Source: Absidia repens | Taxonomy: Eukaryota; Mucoromycota; Mucoromycetes; Mucorales; Cunninghamellaceae | NCBI GenBank assembly: GCA_002105175.1 | Contig: MCGE01000001.1 | Span: forward strand, 2,790,001-2,854,000 | Reading direction: 5' to 3' | Length of the DNA: 64,000 bases | Made by a program: the position numbers and the translations under genes | Shown: one piece after another, positions 34,025 to 46,310 of the stretch | Layout of the letters: every line of letters starts with the position of its first letter | Numbering within the stretch: position 1 is the stretch's first letter | The notes under the pieces: generated by a model | Seen by the model: the letters and a program-made list of their open reading frames with translations, nothing else | Database searches by the model: none | What the model was told of the DNA's origin: nothing

Positions 34025-34340
34025 CACTCCGCCCACATGATTTTCTTCGTTGAAACTTCAGTGAAGTCATGGTGATCTTGATTAGTGTTAGAACTTGAAT
34101 CAGAGGCATTTTGAAAATACAATGCAAACATGCGTGGGGAAATCCTTTTATTTTGAATTCGTGAATTGGGACACCTAGACTTAATCTCAACTCAGTGTTA
34201 TGAAAACTTCTTTTAGCTTTCGTTGTGTTCGTTGTGTTGGGGGAGTTTTTTTTTTTTTTTTTTTTTGATATCTATATACGAATAAAATATGTCTTGAATT
34301 TTTTATCATTAGTCTCTCTCATGCATTTGATTGTCTTGTC
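34025..34340 (+). repeat. Dispersed repeat F1, diverged copy
   Basis: Starts with the F1 head CCGCCCACATGA at about 34030, followed by GATTAGTGTTAGAACTTGAAT, AAACATGCGTGGGGAAAT and CTTTTATTTTGAATTCGTG, then after a T run GAATAAAATATGTCTTG and CATTAGTCTCTCTCATGC. More diverged than the copies at 45400 and 61583. Confidence 0.7.
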
Positions 34341-34804
34341 GAATGTATGTATGTGCGTGTGTGGTCAGCACTCCCTTTAGTATATATATATATATGTAGA
34401 AAAAAAACGGGTACCTATACATATCTGTGAAAAACAGCAACTAGTGAGAAATGTATTTTTGCAGGATCTAGCATTCGTGCCTTGGTGGGCATACAACATG
34501 AGTTTTTATTTAAAATATGACAACAATATACCAGTATTCGAAGAAGGGTGTATAAGTTGCGATGAATAGATAATATATATAATGCATATACAAGCAAGTT
34601 ATTCTTATTAACATGCCAAAAACCAAAGCAAAAAAATCAGACACACGATTCGACAAAATATGACATACAATAAAGATAAAGAGTAATTGAGTAATTTTAT
34701 TCAAAATATGACAATAATAATAACATAGGAAAAGGAGTACTATACTAAAGTGGGGAATGAATAATAAAAGGAAAGGGTATGTGATGTAGAAAAGATGCCG
34801 GGTG
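34341..34804. other. Spacer, nothing recognised
   Basis: AT-rich, with a TA microsatellite at about 34380-34395. It forms the 3' side of the minus-strand transporter gene. Confidence 0.4.
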
Positions 34805-37375
34805 TTATGATCGGTGACTGACGCATTGCTTGACAGGATCAATAACTTCGGCAGAATTCCATTGACTTAACGTAGAGCCGGCAACCCAAATCATACTAGA
34901 AGAGTAAAAAAAAAAAATAAGTAATCGAATCAACTTCAAAATACAAGTACAAAAAAACAAATGTCCTACCAGATGATACCAAATATAATCAGAAGGTAGT
35001 TGGCAAAACGCCGTATAGGGGTAATGACAGGGCCCGAAGATGAAACAAAGGGGGGAAAACAAAACACAATGGAATACAAAACAGTGCGCCAATCAATGGA
35101 ACAAATTTATCCAGTTTGTCCTTGGAGCCCACAATACCAATCCAAGCACAGAGGAAAACCACCAGCACCCGAAACACGTTTTTTTGCCATTTCACTACTG
35201 CGTTATTCTTACCAGAGCGAGTTGTAAATAGACCATTTTCCATGATTCGGATAGCCGGAAAAAGTTGGAGAGGAATGGATAAACATATAGCCAGAGAATA
35301 CAAAGTTTGAATGGATGATACCATTGGATCCTTGCTTGGGAGATTGAGCAAAATGATTGTTTGTACTTGGTCACCAAATGTCATGTAAGAGAGAGCGCTC
35401 ATTGATATAAATAGGCATGTGATAATAAACAGAGCACGTCGCAATACAGCAGGAAATTGTTGAGGCTCTTTCATTGATTCGGTGATCGGGATGACTACCA
35501 AGATGAAAAAAAAAAAAAAAATAAAAAAGGTTAAACCTACGGTCATTAACAAATATTTCATTTTTTTTTTTTTCTTACCTAAGCCAATGCCTTCGTAAGT
35601 AAATGCGCAAGTACCGATAAATAAGGGAAAATGAGTATAGTTCCATAAAGACACCGTGTCAGCCACACCTACTGTAGATAATTCTTTGATATCATAGTAA
35701 AACAAATAGGCCAACCCAATAACAATAAAAACATCAGCAATGAGAGCAAATACCGAGAGACGTTGGATTTTTCGGATCATCGCCAAAGGAATAAAAGCAA
35801 AGCTTTGTGCAAGGATCAACAAGTGCATGGGGATCATCAATCGACATTTCGAGAAAGTCAAGACTAAGGATTGCAAGTTTTCTGCCACAAAAACCATATA
35901 AGCACAAACAAATCCAATTTGCGACAAGGTGATTGCCACTAACACAGCCATACGCATCTTGGGACCATAAAGGACGCAGCCCATGTCACTAAAACTAGCG
36001 GGAATGACCAATCTTGTTTGCACCAACAGTAAAAATGACCATAGGGATATAAGAGCCCATGCAATTGTTACCAAAATAGAAAATAATAGCCCGCCATTTT
36101 CAAACCTAAAAAAAAAAAAAAAAAGTCAAATCAAGAAGGTGAGTATGAATTATAGTTCTATGGTGAAGAGAAGAGGGAAATTTCTTACGCTTTAGGTAAA
36201 AACATGATGCCTATAATGATAAAAGAGAGCGAGAGAGGGAAAAAAGTTTAATAATCAACCCTGATCGATCCCGTCGCCTATACGTCGATGTGAGCTCTGG
36301 TTTTTTTTTTTTTTTTGACATTACCTGTGGTGACAAATGATTTCAGTAATAAAAACATGGCTTTCCCAGGTGTCGCTTTTCCTTGAAGAGTTTGACCAGG
36401 TCTTGATCTTGATAACAAAGGCATAGTTTCTCGTGCATGTAAATGGCGATATTGTAGTGGTTGATGTTGTTCTCCATTCTTCTTAAGTGTTGATACAGGA
36501 AAAGGAAGAACCGAGGTAGTTGCCAGAGTCTTGGATGGTGAAGATGTTGTTGGTTGAGATCCCCTTGTTTCGGGCGAGGTGTCAGGTGGTATGACGGTGC
36601 CATAGCGTTGTTTTTGTTTCTGCTGATGTGTTATGGAGGGCAATGAAGCGTCATGTAACAAGGGTCCACGGTAAGCCATCACATCCCCATCGTCTTCCTG
36701 TAATTGTCTAGTTTGACGTTGATTCGTGCTGTGTTGATCCATTCGTTCGTTCCGTATCTCACCACCAAAAGTTTCCGCTTCACTAGATTCACTTGAGTGA
36801 TGTTGGTCATCGTCCGTATCGTCGTCATCATCAGAGGAGGATTCATCCGTTTCACTAAGGTCTTCACCACCAAAATGACCATACAAGCATAGAAACTCTA
36901 CAAAGCTACTAGTGACAAAATGGGGTGGCCGTTTGCCTTGTTGAACAGCCTTGGTGAGTACAAAATGTCGTCGGAATCCACCAGGTTGTTTTAAAGACAG
37001 AAGAAGAGGCTCTGTTGTTGACGTTCGTGTTGCTGGTAAAGATATTGATTGTCTACGTCCTTTCTTTTGTTCCAAATGGTCAATCTGTGCAGTCCACTTA
37101 TAGATGTCATCTAGTATGGCGCCACTGGGTAAAAGGTGATGGGTATTATATAAATAGTTTTGTTGCTGTTGATCCTGTTGCTGTCGCTGCTGTTGCTGTG
37201 TGTGCTCATGTTGCTCTTTATGTTGTTGTTGCTGTTGAGAAGACGGTTTTCGTGGAGAGGGTATCGAAGAAGAATCGGGTTTAAGAGAAGGGGAAGAAGA
37301 AGGGTAAACAAGATGGCGTTTCACCACCTTGGCCACTTGTTCTACCGGCAAGTCAATGGTAAGCGTTTTTTCCAT
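34805..37375 (-). CDS. Vacuolar AVT3-type amino-acid transporter (AAAP family), one apparent frameshift
   Basis: Five exons on the minus strand: 37375-36325, 36210-36189 (a 22-nt micro-exon encoding IMFLPK), 36105-35579, 35494-34970, 34895-34805; about 738 aa if one base is restored. A long hydrophilic N-terminus (Gln-rich, acidic Ser cluster, about 340 residues) precedes the conserved ATPGKAMFLLLKSFV...IMFLPKAFENGGLLFS start of the membrane domain. Some ten or eleven hydrophobic segments follow, with GLVIPITESMKEP typical of AVT3. In exon 4 the frame leaves the conserved PPLFHLRA near 35040 and the expected RRFANYLLIIFG is read one base off. Restoring one base there makes all later phases agree. 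AVT3-like proteins export neutral amino acids from the vacuole. Start chosen at MEKTLTIDL, after a poly-A tract. Confidence 0.88.
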
Positions 37376-37566
37376 ATGAAATGACCAAATGAACCAAAAA
37401 AAAAAAAAAAAAAAGATCAGCTGGATTGGTTGATGTATACGAACGAAAATATCGTTTATAAAAGACAAAAAGGAATAAACCACGAAAATTTATGCGGGGT
37501 TTAAAACAAATCGCTGGATTCACGCTTTTCAGTCTTTTTCTTTCCTATTCAACACTCACCATAAAA

Positions 37567-37975
37567 ATGGCCCCAAGGCCGAAGAAGGTAACACTTGCTT
37601 TATCTATGTATACTTTATTACTGGTGTCATTTACCATTATCTGACCTTTTTTTAGAGTCTGTCTCTGTGAAGGGCCCACCGAACAACCTTTATTCCATCT
37701 TCGTAAATGCTCTGGTAGTAGCAGGTATGTCCATCAAGGAAGGGAAGATATACTATAAACACAACGCATATTTTTCTTACTTATTTATCACAATACTTTT
37801 ATATTTTTGCTTTTATAGACTTATGATATGGCTCACTCATAGTCGAAGGTCATACAGCGAACTTTGTGACCACCGCTATTCCTTCTCGCCAGGTACGCCT
37901 ATTATGCTAGATAAGCATCCGAACTTACAAATTATCTTTATGTTTATACATAGTGTGCCATATGGACATGACTGA
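37567..37975 (+). CDS. Unresolved small spliced gene
   Basis: ATG GCC CCA AGG CCG AAG AAG is followed by a donor (37588) and an acceptor at 37657, then [22 protein letters not shown] up to a donor at 37725. An exon-like frame from about 37819 ([19 protein letters not shown]) ends at a donor at about 37892. The phases between the second and third piece do not fit as sequenced. The spacing of splice signals suggests a real transcript, but the product is unrecognised and the model is uncertain. Confidence 0.3.
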
Positions 37976-37999
37976 CACCATTTCTATTAAACTATATGT

Positions 38000-38716
38000 A
38001 TGGAAGCTAGTGAAAAAAGTACTCAATGTGATATGCATAGCATTGCGGGGTTGACTTGTTGCTTGTATGTGGCCAGCTGTTTTGTCCTATTTACCCTCAC
38101 TGTGATTCCGGACGTTTTGGCCGATGCGAACTATTCAAAAGGTGTATGATAATTGAATGTTTTTTCTGTGCCGACAACTACACCTAACTTGTTTTATGTT
38201 TGGAATCAGGATGATGGAGGAAGAACCGGCGCATGATATGAATGCTTATTTAGCAGGGGGTGCTTTTGTGTTGGTGGTCGGTGCCATGGTCGATTTTGGT
38301 GCAGATGTCATTAGTAGTGTAGTGTTTCAGTTTAACAGATCTGATAGATTACATAGCCTCAGTCGGCAAATATATTATATCTCTCATTGGGTAAGTCTTG
38401 TATTCACACGTATAAAAAATGGCGCTCACACTAATATATGAACTATGAAAAGTATATATTTTTTTTCCTGCTGATTTGTAGTTTTTATGCAGGCCTTCCG
38501 AATTAGAATTACGAACCTGGATATCGCATTTTTTATGTGCCGCGATATTGGCCTCACCATTCATGATCCGCCTTACTTTGCTTTTTATGCCATTTGTTTT
38601 TGGGCTTCTCACCCATTTCACTTTTCGGTAACTATGAAAAAATAGATTGGGGTAGGAAGAGTGCATGGCACTAATCTCGTTTTTCATTTTTTATTTTCAT
38701 TGTCTTTAGCGCCTGA
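38000..38716 (+). CDS. Unrecognised multi-pass membrane protein, frame problem at the first junction
   Basis: Exon-like pieces 38000-38141, 38210-38390, 38482-38627 and 38710-38716, each bounded by good splice signals. They encode MEASEK followed by a hydrophobic segment (TCCLYVASCFVLFTLTV), then a segment LAGGAFVLVVGAMVDFG, and two more (FLCAAILASPFMIRLTLLFMPFVFGLL). The first junction is one base short: an extra A in the AAAA before the donor would join the frames. The third and fourth pieces give a stop soon after the last segment. About four membrane spans are predicted. I recognise no family, and it may be linked to the pieces at 37567-37975. Confidence 0.4.
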
Positions 38717-39870
38717 TGATATTGGATTCCAAATCAGAAATATGCAAATCGCTCATCCTGTCTGCTTTGGTAGCTTACTAGTTTTTATTAAACTTATTTA
38801 TGTGTATAAGTTAGCGATGTTTGGACACATCCTGTCGTGCCCTATATGGTTAGCTTATCTTTCTTCTTTTTATGTACACTTAGCTTATACATATATATAT
38901 ATATATATAATATTTTCTTTATATATCAATTTATTATATTATACCTTGAATAAATTTGTATTATCATATTGTATCCAAATATCATACGTATAGGTTAGTA
39001 TTGTCTCTGATTTTGAATTGTTGAGTGATATTTTCTATGTTACAGCTGAGCAAGAATGTAAAGTAGCTCTTGTAATTTTTGAGATTCACTTTCACACTTT
39101 CAAAAATTGATTTACTGGGAGTCAGGAAGAAGGTTTTGATGAAATGAGACAGCCCTCCCCGTCATTTTGAAGCATTACTGATTTGCCTTTGAATTTTTTA
39201 CAAAAAATACCTCGTACAAAAAAGATAAAAGTATAAATACCAGCTGGATATATACAATATGCTAGTATAGCGGAGGTAATGCTGGTGGCACGATGAAAGT
39301 TGGTTAATATGAATGATAGAACGAATAGAGTCACGTTTCGTATTAAGTGACCTAGAGCTGTCAATCAGTTACTGGGCCTCAGGATGGTGAAGCAAGTAGT
39401 CATCGATAAACTACAATGCAGAGCAAAATACTTTATAGCGGCAGATGCACGCACAGCACGATCTAGATTCATTTATACGATATATTAAGCAGGAATATGG
39501 TTATTTTGATAGTAAACGATCTAAGTCTACCAATCAGTTCCAGGGAATGGGGTGGAGGAAGTAGTCATAATAAGAGACTTAGAGAATATGTTTTTAGTAG
39601 GACACTCGAGAAACAGCAGCAATAGCGATAATGTCCATGACCCGGTGGATCAGCGAATGTTCAATTAAAAAGGCAAATTTTATTTAAGCATACTGGTGGA
39701 TACTAAAACTAAGGGCGATGGGTTTATTGTAACACGTACATATAACGAAAGATCTACTGGAGGAAGCACGAGGAATCATATAAAGTGAGATCTAAAGAAT
39801 TTCAGCACTAAGCTAATGAGACAATTGTAAAATGGAAGTGAATATACTGTACAAGACGTGAGAACGACTA
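38717..39870. other. Spacer with a weak internal duplication
   Basis: A TA microsatellite lies at about 38888-38910. Two similar phrases about 165 bp apart (CAATCAGTTACTGGG...GAAGCAAGTAGTCAT at about 39363 and CAATCAGTTCCAGGG...GAGGAAGTAGTCAT at about 39531) suggest an old tandem duplication. No gene. Confidence 0.45.
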
Positions 39871-39879
39871 AAGGTACAC

Positions 39880-40300
39880 TTTTTATTGAATCATAATGAG
39901 TGTCAACACTAATCTAAAAGCGCGATAGTAAAAATAGGATCCTTTGCACAAAGATTTGAGAGAGACTAATGGGACATATTTTATTGAAGCAAGTAAAAAG
40001 AGATAAGCTTTATTCAGTTGTATAAACAAAGATAAACAAGTTAATACTAAACTAAGCTATTGAAGATTCCAAAAGCCCAGCTAATGGTGGTTGAATCTTA
40101 GATTCAAAATGAAAGGGCTTCCCCATGTATCTTATAATCCCTGAGCTGAAACCCCTTCTAAACTAGTCCTGACGCCAATCTAATATCACCATAACCTCAA
40201 AGAAGTTAAATGGTGAAGTAAAAAAAGGAAGGAAAGAAAAGAAAAGAAAGGGAACGAAAAACTGAATAGATGTAAATAAGAATTCACGTGTGCGGGATTT
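39880..40300 (-). repeat. Dispersed repeat F1 copy
   Basis: Minus-strand copy beginning at the head AAATCCCGCACACGTGAA (about 40300 downward), with the pyrimidine tract, ACTTCACCATTTAACTTCTTTG, GATTGGCGTCAGGACTAG, AGAAGGGGTTTCAGCTCAGG and CATTTTGAATCTAAGATTC. AATAAA-bearing modules follow toward 39880. The head includes a CACGTG palindrome. Confidence 0.8.
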
Positions 40301-40309
40301 GGATTGATT

Positions 40310-42242
40310 TTTTTTTTTTTTGACGAACTCTTTGGTGGGTATAAAAAAGTAAACTACTCTTCGTCCTTACAACAATCAGTAATACATAGCAACATCAACA
40401 TGGCAATTCTTCCTTCATCACAATCAACATTACTATTTAATATAGGCAGTATGATTGGTCTCTGTTTTTAACGCCTTTGCAAACAAGGTGAACTCATTTG
40501 GTGTAGTCTAGTTAACCCTCACTCGCCGTAGTACTAGTTTATCTGACGCTATATTCATTCTACACCAAGTACCTTCCCCACCTCAAACATACGCCCCTCA
40601 ACGCCTCACATTTAGAGTTGTGGTATAATATTATTATTAGTCCAGTTCAATATAGTAGCATAGTTTATACTGACGTCTGAATAAAATATATTTCATCTCT
40701 TTGCCTCACATTGTTTTTTATACGTTTAGTTTGTCTTGTCGAATTGGCATACCCACAATGTACTGGGTTTCTAATTATAAGGGAGAGATAGTTTTCTTGA
40801 AAATGGTCGTGATGAACGCATGAAAAAAAGACAGCAAAGAGCGCATAAACAATAAGCGGCAACGAATCCATAAAGTATGATGACTGAAGCAATCGGGAGA
40901 CATTTAGTTTGTATATATAAAACTCTTTTTTTTTTTTTTTTTTTTTTGGTAAACGGCACGGTGTTCCTCATAATCCGTCAACTCCTTAGCCATACCGATT
41001 AATCCTACCTATGTGGTGTTATAGTATATGTATTTTAAGGTGCTTTATATATATATATATATATATGTAAACAATCCCTCCACCCCCATCACTTACCTTT
41101 GTTCTTTTTCAACTTTACTGTCATACTACGCGGTCAAAGGTTTTATCGTCAAAGTAAAATAAATATATTTAGCATTTCTATGAAACCGATCTCTTTTTTT
41201 TTTTTACGTTTTTGCTGAACTACACCATATAGATATTCCATGTATGGAAATATATGCATGCCTAATTTTATATCCAATTGATGAATGTCTTTTTTTCGAT
41301 GGTGGACTACATAGAGTCTCTTTTTTTTCCCTTTCTTAAATGGGGCGCATGTTTCTCCTTCAATCTTGTATTGTCTTATAGACCGCTATGTACACTATTC
41401 ATATCATACCATGGAACCGTTTATAATCATATGCGCCTTGCTTTGACAACATTCAGTACTTCACTTAAAACTCAACAACCCCTGATCGGAAGTTAAATTA
41501 TCACAAGAGAGCCATGCTCTAACTTACTTTAACAGACCTCTTGGTTTCATCTTCTTCCGCACTACTACGGATGACCCCCTAGTTTTGGTAAAGAGTAAAT
41601 AGTTCTCAGTTTTATTATTGATTAACAACAGAATCGTCGACCGTACCCAGAAAAAAACAACAACAACAATAAATGGTTTCCCTAATTGAGAAGAAAATCA
41701 GGTGAAATAGGAAGGTACCTTCATCCTCCTTGTGAAAGAATTAAATGTTGATGGTGATAATGATAAGCACTGGATGAGAAAAAAACAAACAATAATACCA
41801 CATTGAATTTGGCAATTCACCGATCCGAAAAAGATGGGTCATTATCGATGTGGGTCAGTGCTGATGATAAGCTGATGAGAGAGCTTTTAATTTGCGTGAC
41901 GGTCACCTCACCTATTGTATCTTCTTTATTTTTGTCCAACCAAAGTAATTGGGCGCCGCCCGTCAAACGTGGCAAAAAAGGGAGGAACCAGAGCGCGGTG
42001 CTGGTGAGACGAGGGAAAAGGGGGGACGGCCAAAAAAGTTATTGGTGAACGGAATTTGAATTATCATGCCCTATCTAAAAAGAAAAGAGATCCCTTAACC
42101 TCGGTTACACCAAATGTCTAATTGACAAAAGTCTGGCCCCTTTAATTAATTGTTTCTATTATTTCGTATAAAAGCAACCAACTACTTTTCTTTCTCTTTT
42201 TTTTTTTTCTTCGTCAACTTTTTTTTTTGTAAATATCATATC
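40310..42242. other. Spacer, no gene recognised
   Basis: About 1.9 kb of AT-rich DNA with T runs (about 40925-40946) and a TA microsatellite (about 41048-41066). A short ATG frame at 40400 (MAILPSSQSTLLF) has no continuation. The stretch 41940-42055 is more GC-rich, just upstream of the DPBB gene, without coding evidence. A TATAAAA at about 42168 fits the DPBB promoter. Confidence 0.4.
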
Positions 42243-43092
42243 ATGCATTTTTTTCAAACTTCTGTAATTTTCCTGGCCCTGGTGGTCGTTTCCATTTCCG
42301 CCCTTCCTCTTCCTCGATTGGTGACCCGTGATTCTCAAGGCATTGAATATTCCAAAATTCCTCAAGGTGATAATCACAGCAATTTGATCACAGATTTGGA
42401 TTCTGCCTTTGATTCTGCCAAATCAATTGTCTATACTGAAGATGATGACGAAGACTTTGACCATGATGATTCAACAACATCAACCACTCCCACTACTTCA
42501 TCTTCTACCGCTACTACCACCACTACCGTTATTACCACTACCACTACCTCAACATCCTCCAAAACAAAAACAAAAACAAGCACCAGTACCACTTCCACCC
42601 CCACCTCATCTCCTACTACTTCCAAGTCATCTTCAGGTTCCAGTGGCTCGAATTCTGGTAGAGGGTAAGCATTGACTGGGACCAAAAAAAAAAAAAAAAA
42701 AAAAAAAAGCTGAGACTGACTGTTTCTTTCCTTATATTAGAACGTTCTACAACCCTAATCTTGGTAGCTGCGGAAAAACAAACTCTGATTCGGAAATGGT
42801 TGTAGCTCTTAATGCTCCTGATATGGCTAATGGTGCTAACAGTAACAACAATCCTAAATGTGGTGAAAAAATTGAGATTCATTATGAAAGCAAGTCAGTT
42901 GTCGCTACTATTGTGGATACCGTAAGTGACTATTTTTATCGATGTTGATTATGGAATTAACCTAATCTTTTTTTAATATCCATATAGTGTCCATCTTGTG
43001 ACAAAGGAGCCCTTGATATGTCGCCCGCGGTGTTTGCTGCTTTGGCTGATCTGGATTTGGGTGTCATAAAAGTGACCTGGGATTACATCTAG
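42243..43092 (+). CDS. Secreted expansin-like double-psi beta-barrel protein
   Basis: Three exons (42243-42664, 42741-42921, 42988-43092) encode 235 aa. A signal peptide (FFQTSVIFLALVVVSISALP) is followed by an acidic linker (DDDEDFDHDD) and a Ser/Thr-rich stretch of about 75 residues, likely O-mannosylated. The C-terminal domain from residue 141 (GTFYNPNLGSCGKTNSDSEMVVALN...CGEKIEIHY...IVDTCPSCDKGALDMSPAVFAAL) has the Cys pattern and VDTCPSC...DMS signature of the RlpA/expansin double-psi barrel. Fungal proteins of this type act on or bind the cell wall. The order of a disordered stalk and terminal barrel suggests a wall-associated secreted protein. The gene runs convergently toward the Mtq2 gene. 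Confidence 0.93.
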
Positions 43093-43536
43093 TTTCTTTT
43101 CTTCCCTTTTATCTATCTGCTGTGCATTTAGTGTATCCTCCCTCCCCTTTTTTTTTTTTTTTTTTGTATTATAGTAGAGTATCATCTGTGATGATATTCT
43201 TTTCTATTCCACATTTCCTCATCGCATAAAATATAGTACTGTAGTATACTATGATCGTTCCCCCCTTTTTTTTTTGTTTGCTGGTCAACATCCAATAAAA
43301 TTGTAGTTCTACCGATTATTCTACTTCTTTTTTTTTCTGATCCAAAAAGTCAATTTTAAACCTTTCAATATCACTATCCACACACACATATAATAAAGAC
43401 TGCATAACAATGTTTCGCCATTCCTTTCAATCTAATTTTATTATATACATCTTCGACATAAGGATATCCAATAAGCTATACAAACTAATCTAAGTAATCT
43501 AATCTATGTCTAGCACTAAACACCCCCAAGAAAAGC
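43093..43536. other. Shared 3' spacer between convergent genes
   Basis: AATAAA-type signals (about 43293) occur on the plus strand. T runs at about 43147 and 43266. Nothing else was recognised. Confidence 0.45.
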
Positions 43537-44428
43537 CTATCGATGAATTTTCAAAACATATTGTCGCTCCCGTCCAGCCCTTCGTTCCAATGCAATGCTT
43601 GATGACAAGTTATATTGTTTCAAAATTTCCATCACCTCTAAAGGTCGGTTTTCGTGTATCAGCAAGAGATAAAAGATACCTTTTGGTGAGAGAAGGTCCT
43701 ATCAAAGCGACATACGGCAAAAAAAAAAAAAAAAGGAAGCAAAAACACCAGATTAGCCACAAGATATTACGACCTGTAGTCCTCCATCTCTTTTATCTTA
43801 CCGAGATCAAGGGAAGTAGTTGATCGATTACTTCACGTCCATCCAATCCACCTGCCCATGCAGCTTCAATACCGAAACTTCCCACCTCTTCTGAAGGAGT
43901 CACCACATAAGGAGGATTAAAGCAGAGAATATCAATCATATGATGAAGACGTGGTAACAGTCCATCCACTAAACTTGTACGAATAGGTTCAATATCCACC
44001 TGGTTCTTAGTACCGGTTCTTCGGGTCACTTTGCAAGCATAGTCATTGAGGTCAGTCGTGAGATAAACTATGATAAACCAAAATTACGCGTACAAAGTGA
44101 TGGCGAAAATGAGATAACAATTCAAAGGAGAGAATGCTTATTGATTCTGATTGGGGGGAACGAGCAGGAGGGTACTTACGTGATTGTGGGCCGACTACCT
44201 TGGATAAGAGAGTCGTGACGCAGCCCGACCCAGATCTAAATCCAAGAAAAGTCAACTGTCAATGTCATACGGCAAATAATCTAAGCATACATACATTCCT
44301 CTAAAATACTTACCCTATTTCCAAGCATATACCAGGATTTAATGTTTGCAATTGGTCTTGATCTTGTTCCAAAGCATCTAATAGTAAAAAGGTATCCTCT
44401 ATTTTCGTCCGTTTTCAAGCATTATGTA

Positions 44429-44462
<34 letters not shown>

Positions 44463-44582
44463 GAATCACATAAGTATGGTATGTTGCTTTCATGTCACTC
44501 GATGTCACACTTTACCTGCTGGTTCGTAGATATTATCATAATCTTTACTTGTCAGGTGGGATAAATCGGGAGTCGGTATCAT
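43537..44582 (-). CDS. MTQ2: eRF1 glutamine methyltransferase catalytic subunit (Mtq2/HemK2)
   Basis: Five exons on the minus strand (44582-44516, 44398-44314, 44235-44180, 44067-43802, 43698-43537) give 211 aa, the usual HemK2 length. The SAM-binding motif EIGSGSGC lies at residues 49-56, the acidic TTDLN after strand 2 at 73-77, and the substrate motif NPPY at 120-123 (FNPPYVVTP). The C-terminus ERRAGRERQYVLKIHR matches the family. With Trm112 this enzyme methylates the Gln of the GGQ loop in release factor eRF1. The intron after exon 1 contains an A run of about 35. No odd residues were seen. Confidence 0.95.
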
Positions 44583-45395
44583 GGCCTTTGTGCTGATATT
44601 AAGTGGTTGAACAAAAAAAAAGAAAAAAGAAAAATTTTATATGACTGACATTTAATTTTTTTTTTTTTTTTTTTTTTTTTGGCATATAGACTAGGAAACA
44701 CTTACACACGTTGAACGACTTTTTTGATGCTTTCACCCTTTTCACGACTAAAGAATCCTTCCCCACCACTTGCCTTCAAAGAAAACTTCAGAGAAATTAT
44801 TGTTTTTTTTTTTTTTAAAAATAAAAATTGTATATAGGCATAAATACTACCAATGCAGTAAAACATAAAATAAAAAACAGGGGTTGAAAACATACTAAGT
44901 TTATGGAAGTAGTGGTCAGGAGGTTGGGACGTAGAGTACGTGGAGTACTTGATGAATGCGGCAATATAGGAGGGGTGGTGGTGGTAAAGGAATCATTGCA
45001 GTTGCATCATAAAAAGGAAACCGCCCTGTTTCCGAAGCTGAATGGTGTTGTTGCTGTCAAATGACAACAAATCAATTATGCTTGCCGTTCTTGAGTGGTG
45101 AGTGTTATTATTAAAAAAAAAAAGAGTAATGCTCAGTGCTGCGATTATTTAATGGTGCAAATTAAAAAGAAAGAGTCACCGTGCTACCAATGTTGCATGG
45201 TTGTGATCCATGAGAAAAGTGGACCAACATGCTGCCAACACTAGTTGCTGTAACAAAAATAAATAATTACTCACAATCCGTTGATTTAAACTGACGAAGA
45301 TTACAATTATCATAAAAGGACCACCATGTTATTGATGGTGCAAAAAAAAAAGTGGGGTCTACCTTAAAGTCATACACAGAGAGACGATAAACAAT
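44583..45395. other. Promoter region of the Mtq2 gene and spacer
   Basis: T/A runs at about 44660 and 44805. The minus-strand open frame 44702-44893 could be a leader but lacks a good start context. Nothing further was recognised. Confidence 0.4.
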
Positions 45396-45399
45396 TTAA

Positions 45400-46010
45400 A
45401 TTCCGCCCACGTGAAAGATTTATTAACTCCCATTTTAATTTTGGCGCTCCTTCTTTTTTTACTTCACCATTCAACTTTTTTGGGGTCATTTTGCACTTAG
45501 ATTAGCGTCAGGTTTAGTTTAGAAGGGGTTTCAGCTCAGAGATTACAAGATGTATGGGGAAACTCTTTCATTTTGGATTCAGGATTTAGGACCACCATTA
45601 TTAGTTGGCTTTTTGGAGTTTCGTTTGGTTTAGCATTAGTATATGTTTGAATAAAATATGTCTCTTTTCACTTGCTTCAATGAAAAATGTCCTATTGGTC
45701 TTTCTCATGTCTTGTGCAATAGATCCCTTTTACTACCATCATCACCTTTTATTCAGTGCTGACGTTGTTGTGCTTCCATAACAGAAACTCCCTCTAGTCT
45801 TTCTCATGCCATGTACAAAGCAATACATCAATCCGTTTTATAGTTGTTTCTTTCAAATTAGTTGATCGTTCTTCAAATCCTCCCCATTAGTATCTCATGC
45901 TACCTTGTATAGATCCCTTGTTACCAAATATGCTTCAATAAAATATGTATTTTTCTTTAAACCGTTCTCTGACCCATTAGATAACAACTAAAGTTGTTAA
46001 AATATCCTCC
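45400..46010 (+). repeat. Dispersed repeat F1, well-preserved copy
   Basis: Starts AATTCCGCCCACGTGAAAG, then the pyrimidine tract, ACTTCACCATTCAACTTTTT, AGATTAGCGTCAGGTTTAG, AGAAGGGGTTTCAGCTCAGA, ACAAGATGTATGGGGAAAC, CATTTTGGATTCAGGATTTA, then at least three modules with TTTGAATAAAATATGTCTC, CTATTGGTCTTTCTCATGTC and GCTTCAATAAAATATG. No ORF. Confidence 0.85.
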
Positions 46011-46310
46011 CATTACAAATATTATAGCCTTATGTAGTATATATCATATATGAAATTTGCTAGTGGTATAATAAAAAAAAGACGCATTAACCCAAACAAA
46101 TACAGTACCATTTGGGGCCAATAAACTGTCCGCCAACAAAGCGCTACATACCTGAGGCGTCTAATGCCATTCATCAAAACCCACACTTCAAAAAAAAAAA
46201 AAAAAGAATACAAACGACATAGACTAAATGACCTGTACAATAATACGTGCACATTTTTATTTTTATTTTTTATAAGAGACAAGAAAGGTAATTATAAAAA
46301 TAGTCGTAAT

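Noticed and set aside
34510..34842. Hydrophobic minus-strand frame next to the transporter gene
   Set aside because: AT-rich chance frame rich in Tyr/Ile/Leu, overlapping the last exon of the transporter out of frame.
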